From Alteromonas sp. KUL49 (GTDB lineage: Bacteria; Pseudomonadota; Gammaproteobacteria; Enterobacterales; Alteromonadaceae): a stretch of 64,000 bases of DNA. The notes beneath the pieces are model-generated. The model saw only the letters and a program-made list of their open reading frames with translations. It was not told the DNA's origin and searched no databases. Both the position numbers and the translations under genes were made by a program. The DNA lies in NCBI RefSeq assembly GCF_006538345.1, contig NZ_BJKL01000012.1:1-64000 (forward strand). The letters run 5' to 3'. Shown piece by piece: positions 17,965-26,917 of the stretch (the stretch's first letter is position 1; the number at the start of each line of letters is the position of its first letter).

Positions 17965-17976
17965 ATTGTTAACAAT
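17965..17976. promoter_or_regulatory. Candidate operator ATTGTTAACAAT before the porter-kinase-GH117 genes
   Basis: Perfect 12-bp palindrome ATTGTTAACAAT, 83 bases before the sugar porter ATG. It extends the TGTTAACA core seen at 13659, 13775 and 40402. Placement suggests control of the 18059-21675 operon. The 17940-18058 gap holds nothing else recognised. Confidence 0.5.
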
Positions 17977-18058
17977 AATGGGTGTTTGGGGTAGTATCGG
18001 AGTTATCAGTATGTCAACGCGACTTACACTAGATTAACAACCTTAAAGAAGATTGCCA

Positions 18059-19630
18059 ATGAACACCCGACAAATTATTGCTAGTGCAATTATTGTAGCC
18101 CTCGGTGGATTTATATTTGGGCTTGATGCTGCGCTCATTTCAGGAACCGTAAAATTTATCACCTTAGAATTTGGTCTAAGTGATCTCGAAGTTGGGGCCG
18201 TGGTCAGTGCTCCCGGGTTTGGTGTTCTATTTGCCTTGTTAGTCACAGGGCAAATTTGCAACAAATACGGCCGTAGGCTCACACTGATAGTTATCTCATT
18301 CCTGTATATTTTCTCTGCTATTTTCTCAGTAGTTGCTAACTCCTTCGAAACCCTTGTTGCCGCACGTTTTATTGGTGGCCTGGCTTTCACTTCGCTGTCT
18401 GTTGCCGCAATGTACATCGGTGAAATTGCGCCACCGAATTTACGTGGCAAATTAGTTTCCATGATTCAAATTAACATCGTTGTAGGTCTTTCCTCAGCGT
18501 ACTTTGCCAACTATGGCATCGTGCAATTAAGCCAATCTGACGCGAGTTGGGTGAGTGCTATTTCATTAGACACTGCAACTTGGCGATGGATGCTTGCGGT
18601 TGAGATTGTTCCCGCGATAGTCTGGTTTGCGCTTCTGTTTAGGATTCCTCGAAGTCCACGTTGGTTAGTCATGCAAGGTAGAGAGGAAGAAGCTCTTCGC
18701 GTTATTCATCAATTTATGCCAAGTGAGCAAGCTCAATCAGAGATTGATGGCATCAAACAGAGCTTGATTAAAGAGGGTGGTAAGGCAAGTTCGATAAAAG
18801 ATGCGTTAGGCGTATTGATTTCAGGTCCGGTTCGCACTGCAGCAATCATCGGGGTAACTATTGCTATTGTGCAGCAAATTACCGGGATCAACGCGATCAT
18901 GTTCTACGCGCCAACGGTGTTTGAGCAGGTGGGTATAGGATCTGATGCTGCGTTTTTCCAAGCCGTTGTTGTTGGTTTGGTGAGTACCGTTTTCACTGCA
19001 TTGGCCATTGCGCTCATTGATAGACTAGGGCGTCGTCCTCTTATTGTTTGGGGGCTCGCATGGGCGGCACTCAGCTTGTTGGCGTGTTACATTGGTTTTG
19101 AAAACGCTACCTACATGTTAAACGCTGACGCCATTGCACAACTATCAGCCAGTGTGAACAATCCCGAGCTTATTGCACTGCAAGATGTGGTTTATGAGTC
19201 TGATATTGCCTTCAAGCAAGCCTTGCAACAATCCATAGGTGCAGAAGCTGCGAGAGAGTTTGAAAGTGTGTTGCTCCAAGCTGCAACGTCCATGAATGCT
19301 ACCTTGGTACTTGTGGGTATTTCTAGCTTTATTGCTGCATTCCATTTCTCTATCGGTCCGGTGATGTGGGTGTTGTTTTCCGAGATCTTCCCCACGAGTG
19401 TTCGCGGTATTGCCATCCCAGCATTCGCACTCATTGCTAGTATTGTAAGCTACCTAGTTCAACAGTTTTTCCCATGGCAGCTCAATAATATGGGCGCGGC
19501 AGATATCTTCCTGTTCTATACCATTTGCGGTGTGATTGGCTTTGTGATCCTTTACCGTCTCATGCCTGAAACAAAGAACAAAAGTATCGAAGAAATAGAG
19601 GCGTTTTTCGCCGAAAAAAGACCGGCTTAA
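18059..19630 (+). CDS. Sugar porter (MFS, sugar:H+ symporter family)
   Basis: 523-residue 12-helix transporter of the MFS sugar porter subfamily. Family marks include GGFIFGLDAALISGT in helix 1, NKYGRR after helix 2, the QQITGINAIMFYAPTVFE element in helix 7, RLGRRP between helices 8 and 9, and the C-terminal PETKNKSIEEIE. A longer extramembrane insert separates helices 9 and 10. By location between GH50 and GH117 the likely cargo is neoagarobiose, galactose or 3,6-anhydrogalactose; this is inference. The ATG at 18059 is preferred over TTG 18053, with AAAGAAG upstream. The kinase gene follows after 12 bases. Confidence 0.88.
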   Translation: MNTRQIIASAIIVALGGFIFGLDAALISGTVKFITLEFGLSDLEVGAVVSAPGFGVLFALLVTGQICNKYGRRLTLIVISFLYIFSAIFSVVANSFETLVAARFIGGLAFTSLSVAAMYIGEIAPPNLRGKLVSMIQINIVVGLSSAYFANYGIVQLSQSDASWVSAISLDTATWRWMLAVEIVPAIVWFALLFRIPRSPRWLVMQGREEEALRVIHQFMPSEQAQSEIDGIKQSLIKEGGKASSIKDALGVLISGPVRTAAIIGVTIAIVQQITGINAIMFYAPTVFEQVGIGSDAAFFQAVVVGLVSTVFTALAIALIDRLGRRPLIVWGLAWAALSLLACYIGFENATYMLNADAIAQLSASVNNPELIALQDVVYESDIAFKQALQQSIGAEAAREFESVLLQAATSMNATLVLVGISSFIAAFHFSIGPVMWVLFSEIFPTSVRGIAIPAFALIASIVSYLVQQFFPWQLNNMGAADIFLFYTICGVIGFVILYRLMPETKNKSIEEIEAFFAEKRPA

Positions 19631-19642
19631 AAGGACGCTGTA

Positions 19643-20602
19643 ATGAACAAAAAATCTTTGCTCGCTATTGGCGAGTGCATGGTAGAGCTTTCAGGTACTA
19701 ACGAAGACACATTAGCCTTGTCTTTTGCTGGAGATACCTACAACGCTTTGGTTTATGCGTTACGATGGTCAGATGCTATCGATGGTATTTTCTATTCGGC
19801 GGTTGGTTACGATAATTTTAGTAACCGCTTGCTCAAAACCTTTGAGCAACATGGCATAAGTACTGAAGCTCTCGCATTCAGTAAAACTCGCAATTTGGGG
19901 CTTTACAGTATCGTTAATGATGAGCACGGTGAGCGCCAGTTCGATTATTGGCGTGATCAATCTGCTGCCACATCGATGATGATGCTTCACCGGGCCGCTA
20001 ACACCCAACTGCGTCAAATGGATATGGTGTTTTTTAGTGGCATTGGTTTAGGTATTTTGTCTGATGAAGACAAAGTTGCACTACTAGACATGATTAAGGA
20101 ACAAAAAGCTGGCGGCGCTATTATCGCTTTTGATCCCAACTACCGTAGCGTAATGTGGAACGGTAGTGCTCATGCGGCCCAATGGTATGAAAAAGCGTAT
20201 GAATTAGCCGATATTGGTTTGCCGGGTATTGACGATCACAAAGCGGTATTTGGTCATGAAACCACTGCAGATATCGCTTCATTTTTGCATCGGGTGAAGT
20301 GTGCAGAATTTGTAATCAAAGCAGGGGTGCAAGGCATGTATTGCTACCAAGATGGTAAACAGTGTCATCATCAAGCATTTACACCGGCACCTGTACAAGT
20401 GGATACCACCGCTGCTGGTGATTCTTTTGCTGGTGTTTATTTGGCGTGTCGACTTCAAGGGTTACCCATTGCAACCAGTGTTGATGCCGCCAATGCGGCT
20501 GCGGGGTTAGTGGTGCAGCATCGCGGCGCTATCATTGATTCTTCCCTTTTCTCTGCGCTGGCTCAAGCGCATCCCTCTTCTTCACTACAGGAGTTAGTAT
20601 GA
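19643..20602 (+). CDS. PfkB-family sugar kinase, 2-keto-3-deoxy-gluconate/galactonate type
   Basis: 319 residues with PfkB architecture: opening [13 protein letters not shown] and [16 protein letters not shown] resemble KdgK enzymes, [13 protein letters not shown] is the central motif, and [13 protein letters not shown] is the C-terminal PfkB signature with the catalytic Asp in AAGDSF. KdgK-type kinases phosphorylate 2-keto-3-deoxy sugar acids in the cytoplasm. In known agar catabolism 3,6-anhydro-L-galactose is oxidised and isomerised to 2-keto-3-deoxy-L-galactonate before phosphorylation, so this is a fitting step; the dehydrogenase and cycloisomerase are not in the window. The TGA overlaps the next ATG (ATGA). 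Confidence 0.82.
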   Translation: MNKKSLLAIGECMVELSGTNEDTLALSFAGDTYNALVYALRWSDAIDGIFYSAVGYDNFSNRLLKTFEQHGISTEALAFSKTRNLGLYSIVNDEHGERQFDYWRDQSAATSMMMLHRAANTQLRQMDMVFFSGIGLGILSDEDKVALLDMIKEQKAGGAIIAFDPNYRSVMWNGSAHAAQWYEKAYELADIGLPGIDDHKAVFGHETTADIASFLHRVKCAEFVIKAGVQGMYCYQDGKQCHHQAFTPAPVQVDTTAAGDSFAGVYLACRLQGLPIATSVDAANAAAGLVVQHRGAIIDSSLFSALAQAHPSSSLQELV

Positions 20603-21675
20603 ATAAGAAGCTCAGCTTAGCTTCGCTTCGTGCCTTAGAAAGAGAGTACGACAAGCATGGCCCTGATTGGTTAATAGAATTTGATGTTACGCCACTCAAA
20701 GGCGATTTTGCCTTTGAAGAAGGCATAATTCGTCGTGATCCGTCATCAGTACTAAAAGTCGATGGTTTGTACCATTGTTGGTATACCCGCGGTGAGGGTG
20801 AAACCGTAGGCTTCGGCTCTACAAACCCCAACGATAAAGTGTTCCCTTGGGATCTCACTCAGGTTTGGCATGCAACGTCGGAAGATGGTGAAACTTGGAA
20901 AGAGCAAGGGCCTGCTGTGGTACCTGGAGAAGCCGGACGCTTTGATGATCGCGCCGTATTTACGCCCGAGGTATTGGCTCACGATGGTAAGTTTTATCTG
21001 GTATATCAAACGGTTCAAACCCCTTATACCAATCGTCAGTACGAAGAAGTTGCGATTGCTGTAGCTGACAGCCCATTTGGACCATGGACACAATCTGATG
21101 CACCCATTTTGTCACCTGAAAAAGACGGCGAGTGGGATGGTGACGAAGACAGTCGATTTAATGTAAAAAGCAAAGGTAGCTTCGACAGTCACAAAGTCCA
21201 CGATCCGTGTTTGCTGGTATTTAATGATAAGTTTTATCTGTATTACAAAGGTGAAACCATGGGCGAGGGCATGAACATCGGCGGGCGAGAAATCAAGCAC
21301 GGTGTAGCTGTGGCTGATAACCCCTTAGGCCCTTATGTGAAATCGGAACTCAATCCAATTTCAAACAGTGGCCACGAGGTGGTAGTGTGGAATTATAAGG
21401 GCGGTATCGCCACGCTACTCACCACAGATGGCCCCGAAAAAAATACAATTCAGTTTGCCGATGATGGCGAAAACTTTGCAATAAAAGCACACATAAAAGG
21501 TGCCCCTGAAGCCATAGGCCTGTTTCGTGATGATATTGCAGATACCCCACCGCCAGGACTCACATGGGGGTTATGTCATAAGTACGATAGCTCATGGAAC
21601 TGGAATTACATTTGTCGCTTCACAACCCGAAAGCAAATCCTAGATGCGGGTACCTTCCAAAACACTGCGGGCTAA
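20599..21675 (+). CDS. GH117 alpha-1,3-L-neoagarooligosaccharide hydrolase
   Basis: 358 residues, five-bladed propeller enzyme without a signal peptide, so cytoplasmic. It begins with the helical N-terminus used for dimer swapping in the family ([18 protein letters not shown]). Three acidic positions match the reported triad: Asp48 in [10 protein letters not shown], Asp202 in VHDPCLLVF and Glu260 in [11 protein letters not shown]; their spacing (154, 58) is nearly that recalled for Zobellia Zg4663 (155, 58). GH117 removes 3,6-anhydro-L-galactose from the non-reducing end of neoagarobiose and longer neoagaro-oligosaccharides, leaving D-galactose. It is the last gene of the porter-kinase-GH117 unit. 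Confidence 0.92.
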   Translation: MNKKLSLASLRALEREYDKHGPDWLIEFDVTPLKGDFAFEEGIIRRDPSSVLKVDGLYHCWYTRGEGETVGFGSTNPNDKVFPWDLTQVWHATSEDGETWKEQGPAVVPGEAGRFDDRAVFTPEVLAHDGKFYLVYQTVQTPYTNRQYEEVAIAVADSPFGPWTQSDAPILSPEKDGEWDGDEDSRFNVKSKGSFDSHKVHDPCLLVFNDKFYLYYKGETMGEGMNIGGREIKHGVAVADNPLGPYVKSELNPISNSGHEVVVWNYKGGIATLLTTDGPEKNTIQFADDGENFAIKAHIKGAPEAIGLFRDDIADTPPPGLTWGLCHKYDSSWNWNYICRFTTRKQILDAGTFQNTAG

Positions 21676-21698
21676 TGCAAGCAGAATACAGACGAAAC

Positions 21699-22397
21699 CT
21701 ATGATACCCGACCTCTAGATGGTCGGGTGTCTCTGTATAGATTCAAACCTACAACCAGAATACTCATTACTAATAAAACAATCATTGGTGGCGCGTTTAC
21801 TGAGCTGGTAGGCAGGGCTGTGCCGATAGCAGTGCCGATTTGTATATCATCAAAGAAGACATAGTCGCTTGCACCAATGGAGACACTTACTTGGGTGAAG
21901 GATTGACTCGAGGTAAAGCCGAAGAAGTCAAAACCTGTGGGGTTTGCTCCAGTGGCGTCATTGACTAGGTCGAATGTCGCTAGAACGTTTGAACCATTGA
22001 GTATTGTGAGAATATTTCCTGTGAAGTGTAATCCGCCTAACTGGATCCCGAATGCTGTTGATGGTGCAAATGAAACCGAAAAGCCACCCCCACCAAATCC
22101 AGTCTGACCGTTCGATGCTACATTTAAACCCCGAGAGCCGCTAACACTATTAAAACCTGTGATTGTCGGTGTGCCTGAATTAAAACTGTCGAAGTCAAAG
22201 CCGGAATATTGGGTGTCTAGAACATTTCCAATACTTAGTTCCATATCAACAGAATATTTGGTACCTGTAAGTGCATTTAAATAAAGAGACTCACTGAGGT
22301 AGGTGGTCACCACTGCTGCATGGGAAAGACTGGTAAACGAAAGGCACACTAACAGAACTGTATTACGAAGTATTATTACCGAGTTGTATGATTTCAT
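21699..22397 (-). CDS. Secreted protein with PEP-CTERM-like C-terminal anchor
   Basis: About 232 residues, function unknown. The ATG at 22397 (MKSYNSVIILRNTVLLVCLS) has a GGAAAA SD and gives a signal peptide ending near SHA; the frame upstream to 22529 is unlikely to be translated. The mature part is Gly/Ser/Phe/Asp-rich and beta-like (FDFDSFNSGTPTITGFNS, GFGGGGFSVSF). It ends with SSVNAPPMIVLLVMSILVVG then LNLYRDTRPSRGR, i.e. short motif, hydrophobic helix, Arg-rich tail, as in PEP-CTERM/exosortase substrates of Alteromonadales, though the motif is NAPP rather than PEP. It could be surface or EPS-associated. Confidence 0.6.
   Translation of the reverse strand: MKSYNSVIILRNTVLLVCLSFTSLSHAAVVTTYLSESLYLNALTGTKYSVDMELSIGNVLDTQYSGFDFDSFNSGTPTITGFNSVSGSRGLNVASNGQTGFGGGGFSVSFAPSTAFGIQLGGLHFTGNILTILNGSNVLATFDLVNDATGANPTGFDFFGFTSSQSFTQVSVSIGASDYVFFDDIQIGTAIGTALPTSSVNAPPMIVLLVMSILVVGLNLYRDTRPSRGRVS
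21706..21728. terminator. Hairpin after GH117
   Basis: Perfect 8-bp stem ACCCGACC / GGTCGGGT around a 7-base loop, about 30 bases beyond the GH117 stop. It overlaps the last codons of the convergent minus-strand gene. No U-tract follows on the plus strand, so termination strength is uncertain. Confidence 0.5.
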
Positions 22398-22565
22398 TGT
22401 CGTTGTTTTCCATATCGATAGATTGAGCCATAGGGCACTCACAGCTAAATATCTAGGTAAACAACCGACGACAAAGTGCAGTAATGGGACAAAGAGTTTG
22501 TTTTTATTCAGTACGGTTAAAACATACACAAAAAGAGCGATAGTTAACAGTCGGTACTATACCGC

Positions 22566-23582
22566 TTAGGTGTTTAACTTCGGCCCAGGCCCCACCGAGT
22601 CTCGGTGAATGACCTGAAAGGGGAGTGTTTTAACACCGCCCGTTTCACCTGCAGTAACAAACTTGAGTGCGATCTCAGCCATATCATGAAGCGGCTGGCG
22701 AACGGTAGTTAACTGAGGCCACACTAACGTTGCTGTGTTAACGTCATCAAAACCAAGGATTGATAGATCTTGAGGCACTCTTAGCTCGTGTTTGGCGGCT
22801 GTCGCTATAACGGCTGCTGCCATGTCGTCGTTACTGGCGAAAATCGCAGTAGGTTTATTGCCCTGAGTAATGAGTTTTTCTGCTGCGGTGAGTGCTGAAC
22901 GATAGGTGAAGTCACCATTTTGAATAGCGTCTTCATCTAAGGTCAGCCCGTTTTTTTCGAGCGCCTGCTTGTAACCTTGTACCCGCGCATTGGATACCGA
23001 TTGTGATCTATCACCTGTTATCATACCAATCGCTGAGTGGCCTTGTTCAATGAGATAACTCACACAGGCTTCACTGGCAGCAACGTCATTGATATGAATG
23101 GACAAGCAATCGGGTTTTGACCGACTTAAATCTTTTGACGTACCAATCAGTGCAACTGGGACTTCTAGATGTGTTATCCAGTCTTCAAGGGATTCGGTAT
23201 CTGACATAGGCGGGAGAATAATCATCCCCTCAACCCGCTCGGAAAAAGAGGTGAGCTGGTCTTTTAGTGAGCAGTCAGTATTGAATTCTTCTACGGTAAT
23301 ATAAGCGCCTAGTGACGTGGTATTTTTAATACATCCATACAGAAACTGTGACACAAATGAAGATGTAGACGCAAAACAAAATACACCGATTAAGCCGCGC
23401 TTTCCCGAAGATAATTGCCGAGCTGCAACGTTGGGTTTGTAGCCCAACGCGTCCATGGCATCCATCACTTTTTGTTTTGTGTGCGCGCTAACGGTATTCG
23501 CGCCATTGATGACCCGTGAGACGGTCATCAGCGATACATTTGCTTTGCTTGCGACATCAGCAATAGTGACTTTAGTTTTCAA
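22566..23582 (-). CDS. LacI-family transcriptional regulator
   Basis: 338 residues. The N-terminal LacI helix-turn-helix is VTIADVASKANVSLMTVSRV, followed by the hinge helix YKPNVAARQLSSGKRGLIGV. The rest is a periplasmic-binding-protein-like sugar-sensing domain (ASNDDMAAAVIATAAKH, LSILGFDDVNTATLVWPQLTTVRQPL). It is the last gene of a minus-strand run starting at the TonB receptor, 33 bases after the second halogenase. LacI proteins of this kind bind CG-centred palindromes; sites of the form TGTTARCGYTAACA at 29885, 30049 and 33218 are the obvious targets, which would make the operon self-regulated and link it to GH26. Confidence 0.92.
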   Translation of the reverse strand: MKTKVTIADVASKANVSLMTVSRVINGANTVSAHTKQKVMDAMDALGYKPNVAARQLSSGKRGLIGVFCFASTSSFVSQFLYGCIKNTTSLGAYITVEEFNTDCSLKDQLTSFSERVEGMIILPPMSDTESLEDWITHLEVPVALIGTSKDLSRSKPDCLSIHINDVAASEACVSYLIEQGHSAIGMITGDRSQSVSNARVQGYKQALEKNGLTLDEDAIQNGDFTYRSALTAAEKLITQGNKPTAIFASNDDMAAAVIATAAKHELRVPQDLSILGFDDVNTATLVWPQLTTVRQPLHDMAEIALKFVTAGETGGVKTLPFQVIHRDSVGPGPKLNT

Positions 23583-23615
23583 TGTTCTGCTACCTCTCGG
23601 TGTAAATCCGTTTAA

Positions 23616-25097
23616 CTACATGCTGGCAGAACAATACCGTTTTAAATACTCCGCATGGCTCGGTAATGTCGCCACTTGTTGTTCCAAGCTCGAAGCAATC
23701 TTGTCGAGAAATTGCTCAAGCTGCTGATCGGTCATTTCGTCAACGATTCTGTGGTATCTGTCAGGCACTAGACCTTGCCCAATCATAACCTGCAACCACG
23801 AATCTACAAAAAGTTCTTCTTGGCGCTGAATAAAGCGGCCCGTTTTTTTGAATAGATTCAGACGCTTTTCAAGCGACTCCGGTATGTCCATATTTTTACA
23901 GAACTGCCAGTAGGGTGAGTCATCTCTTTCCGTGACTTTGTAGTGCAGCACAATGAAATCTTTGATTTGCTCGTAATCAAGGGTTGCAGACAGGTTGTAT
24001 TCAGCAACTTCCAACGCGTCGATGCCATGCTCAGGAAAGAGTTTGATGAGGCGTAAGATGCCTTGCTGAATGAGATGGATTGCCGTTGATTCTAGAGGCT
24101 CGATAAAGCCTCCAGATAGCCCGATAGCGACACAGTTCTTGTGCCATAACTCTTGGCGATAACCGGTTTTAAATTTAATCGGGCGGGGAGTTGTTAGCAC
24201 CTCGCCTTCTACTGAAGATAGGAGTAGTGCCTCAGCCTCGTCATCAGACATATACTCGCTGGCATATACAATACCGTTGCCCATTCTGTGTTGCAGCGGA
24301 ATACGCCATTGCCACCCAGCGTGATGGGCAATAGAACGGGTATAGGGCGCGGGTGGTTTATCTGAGCGAGTTTGTACAGCAATGGCTCTGTCGTTGGGAA
24401 GCCAGTGAGACCAATCATTAAAAGGTACCTTCATTGTTTCATTAATGAGCAAACCTTTAAAGCCAGAGCAGTCGACAAACAGATCACCATCAAGCTTGCT
24501 ACCGTCTTTTAATGTGAGACCGGTAATATAACCGCTTTCAGAATCTTGGCGAACGTACTCGACTTCTCCCTCTACACGTTTAACCCCTTGCTTTTCAGAT
24601 AGGGAACGTAGCATTTTGGCGTATAGTCCTGCGTCGAGATGATAAGCATGGTTTAAGGGCGTTTGCAGTCGACCGAACTTACCGGCTTTGGCGGCAACCG
24701 CTTCTATATTGTATTTTGAGTAGTCTCGACAGGCGTTATTGTTGACACCTTTGCGCCAAAAATCATGGAATCCAGCAGCCCATAGCCCTTTTCCGGTGCT
24801 ACCAAACGCATGAAAATAGTCGTGATCAAGTTTTCGCCAATTTTCGAATTGAATACCAAGTTTGTAACTCCCCTGAGTTTGCTTGAGAAACTCGTGTTGG
24901 GGTATTCCAAGAAGGTTATTGAAAAACTGCATCGTAGGGATTGTTGCTTCGCCCACACCGATAGTGCCGATACGATCTGATTCTACCAGCGTGATATTCA
25001 GGTGACTTAACGATTTAGACAGTGCTGCTGCTGTCATCCAGCCGGCTGTACCTCCACCTAAGATAACCACATTATTAATTTTGCTTTGATTTGTCAT
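23616..25097 (-). CDS. Flavin-dependent tryptophan halogenase family protein (copy 2)
   Basis: 493 residues, clearly homologous along its whole length to the protein at 12091. It keeps VVILGGGTAGWMTAAALSKS for FAD, Lys79 in SYKLGIQFENW (catalytic Lys position of PrnA), the WxWxIP box WQWRIP, and GGFIEPLEST. The C-terminal VDSWLQVMIGQGLVPDRYH is shared with copy 1. It starts three bases after the JmjC-cupin gene and is in the same transcript as the TonB receptor. In several marine and plant-associated proteobacteria such proteins recur beside TonB receptors and SapC; their halogenation substrate is not known. A flavin reductase is not seen in the window. Confidence 0.88.
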   Translation of the reverse strand: MTNQSKINNVVILGGGTAGWMTAAALSKSLSHLNITLVESDRIGTIGVGEATIPTMQFFNNLLGIPQHEFLKQTQGSYKLGIQFENWRKLDHDYFHAFGSTGKGLWAAGFHDFWRKGVNNNACRDYSKYNIEAVAAKAGKFGRLQTPLNHAYHLDAGLYAKMLRSLSEKQGVKRVEGEVEYVRQDSESGYITGLTLKDGSKLDGDLFVDCSGFKGLLINETMKVPFNDWSHWLPNDRAIAVQTRSDKPPAPYTRSIAHHAGWQWRIPLQHRMGNGIVYASEYMSDDEAEALLLSSVEGEVLTTPRPIKFKTGYRQELWHKNCVAIGLSGGFIEPLESTAIHLIQQGILRLIKLFPEHGIDALEVAEYNLSATLDYEQIKDFIVLHYKVTERDDSPYWQFCKNMDIPESLEKRLNLFKKTGRFIQRQEELFVDSWLQVMIGQGLVPDRYHRIVDEMTDQQLEQFLDKIASSLEQQVATLPSHAEYLKRYCSASM

Positions 25098-25100
25098 AGT

Positions 25101-26102
25101 CTACCTATTTAATGCATTAAGTAGTTTTGTGCGCAGTTGCATAGCTTGCTTTTCATCTATGCCGCCAAGTGCACCTTTTAGTTTGTCTGGGATGTGGTCG
25201 AAGGATTCATCACTAAAAATGTAGTACTCGAACAGGGTTTTCCACGCATTTTTTTGTGCTTTTGGTAAGTCCCTCAAGGTCAACAAGGCTGCATCTAGTG
25301 CAACCTGAGGAGAGGGAATATGGTTAGGTGTTGGTTTCCACCAATAGTTAACAAGCACGTTGAACGACGACAATGCATTCACTTCATGCCACCACATGCT
25401 CGGAATAAACAAGACATCTCCGGGGGCAAGCGTTGTTGTGTAGCTATGCCTCAGTGCGTTTTGATATTTAGGGAAGGCTTGATAATTCGGTTGTTTACCG
25501 TCAACCAAGCTAACCGCTGGCCCGCCGGGTGTAGGAGATAGTGGACCCACATACAAATTTGAGAGCTGATCAGGAGGAAACAACCTAAACGTGCGCTCAC
25601 CCGCTACACAACAAGCAAAGTTATTCGGGTAATCAAAATGAGCCGCAACTTGAGTTTGGTTCCCGAGCCAAAGGTTGGCTGAAACGCCCGATGGTGGAAT
25701 ACCAAAATTCATAGAGTTACTTTGCTTAAACTCGGGAAAATGACGCTCTAGATTCGTTGAACCCATGTATATTCCATCGCCAGACCGAGCGTCAGCTATG
25801 TTGTTTAATCGCTTAAATACCTCCACGAGTGAGTGCATTTCACGAGTGAAATTCATTCCTTCAAAGTCTTTTTGATAAAAAATACGTCCTTTTTCGCTGG
25901 GAGGTGTTTGGTAGGTGAGCACGGGATGATCAGCGCTATAGGCGAGAAGAAGCGCCTGAATACTTTCTGTTGATTGCTTTGCCGCAATAACGGACGGCCA
26001 GTCAGACACAGCATTCCTAATAACTACTGGCGTGTCATTATTCTTTGCCAATATCTCCAGCGTATTGGCTTTTGGATGAGTTATTTCCTCACAGGCGTTC
26101 AT
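25101..26102 (-). CDS. JmjC/cupin-8-type protein, probable Fe(II)/2-oxoglutarate hydroxylase
   Basis: 333 residues. The cupin-8 (JmjC-like) core shows the iron facial triad: His155 and Asp157 in QVAAHFDYPNNFACCVAGER and His239 in GDVLFIPSMWWHEVNALSSF. The preceding NFGIPPSGVSANLWLGNQ and following RTFRLFPPDQL are typical of the FIH-like/tRNA- or protein-hydroxylase branch. Substrate unknown; protein side-chain hydroxylation is the usual role of this fold. It lies between sapC (12-base gap) and the halogenase (3-base gap), so the three are made together and may act on the same target. Confidence 0.82.
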   Translation of the reverse strand: MNACEEITHPKANTLEILAKNNDTPVVIRNAVSDWPSVIAAKQSTESIQALLLAYSADHPVLTYQTPPSEKGRIFYQKDFEGMNFTREMHSLVEVFKRLNNIADARSGDGIYMGSTNLERHFPEFKQSNSMNFGIPPSGVSANLWLGNQTQVAAHFDYPNNFACCVAGERTFRLFPPDQLSNLYVGPLSPTPGGPAVSLVDGKQPNYQAFPKYQNALRHSYTTTLAPGDVLFIPSMWWHEVNALSSFNVLVNYWWKPTPNHIPSPQVALDAALLTLRDLPKAQKNAWKTLFEYYIFSDESFDHIPDKLKGALGGIDEKQAMQLRTKLLNALNR

Positions 26103-26114
26103 TACAGCGCTTCT

Positions 26115-26834
26115 TTACTTAGATTCCTTTTGCTGTTTTCGTTGAATAAGTGGGCCTAAGTTTGACATCGCGGCAATACAAAAATAAGCAGCTTGCAAGT
26201 AACCTTTTTTCGCTAAAGATTCGAGTGCATCACCACTAAGGTTGTTAAGTTTCTCTTCGTTAATCGTCATAAACCCCGTTAATCGTGTACTTTCCTCGGT
26301 ATTAAAGTTGAATTCTATGTTTATGCTCTCAAGTAATTCGGCATCAAGCAGGGCTTTTCCAAAAGCGAGTGTGTCTGGGCGCTCAGTGGCCAAACGATGT
26401 AAGTTATCTAAAATGTGTACTAGATAATCACTGTGACCGCCGTGGGGCAAAAACAGTGGTAAACCTTCTATTGTATTCAGTCTTGGGTCCTCCATATCTA
26501 CAGAGACAACTTGATTCATCTCTCCCGAACTGTCCTGCTGATGACCAATTTTAAAAGGCCCTTTAGCAATGATGGCGGGAATAAAATGATTAGACCAACC
26601 AGATTCACTGATAAACAAATTTTCGTTCCTCTCAAAACCAAATATTGCCATGGGTTCTGGCGATGATTCATTCGGTGAACGATAGAAGAGTATAGGGTAG
26701 TCTTGAACGGCTGCACGCAACTCACTAAGTGTGAGTGCGGCGCACATGTGGTCGTTGTCATGCTCGGCAAGACGTTGGTCGGCAACCGTGAGCGTATTGT
26801 GCTCAACATTGTTGAGTATTGCATGGTTAGACAT
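26115..26834 (-). CDS. SapC-family protein
   Basis: 239 residues without a signal peptide. The layout matches the SapC family (named after Campylobacter S-layer genes): LRAAVQDYPILFYRSPNESS, PMAIFGFERNENLFISESGW, YLVHILDNLHRLATERPDTL and SGDALESLAKKGYLQAAYF. Function is not established; the S-layer link is historical and there is no S-layer gene here. It follows the TonB receptor by 83 bases and precedes the JmjC-cupin by 12, in the same orientation. In sugar-utilisation loci of Alteromonadales, Caulobacterales and Xanthomonadales this association is recurrent. Confidence 0.8.
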   Translation of the reverse strand: MSNHAILNNVEHNTLTVADQRLAEHDNDHMCAALTLSELRAAVQDYPILFYRSPNESSPEPMAIFGFERNENLFISESGWSNHFIPAIIAKGPFKIGHQQDSSGEMNQVVSVDMEDPRLNTIEGLPLFLPHGGHSDYLVHILDNLHRLATERPDTLAFGKALLDAELLESINIEFNFNTEESTRLTGFMTINEEKLNNLSGDALESLAKKGYLQAAYFCIAAMSNLGPLIQRKQQKESK

Positions 26835-26917
26835 AAACTGCGTGTCCTCTTTTGCTTTCTCTTATGCTTAGAAGGGCACGACCACACTGGCGGTCATGCC
26901 CCGTTTGTTACAAAGCG

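Noticed and set aside
22541..22550. GTTAAC core near the end of the lacI gene
   Set aside because: It is downstream of the gene and lacks the TGTTAACA symmetry.
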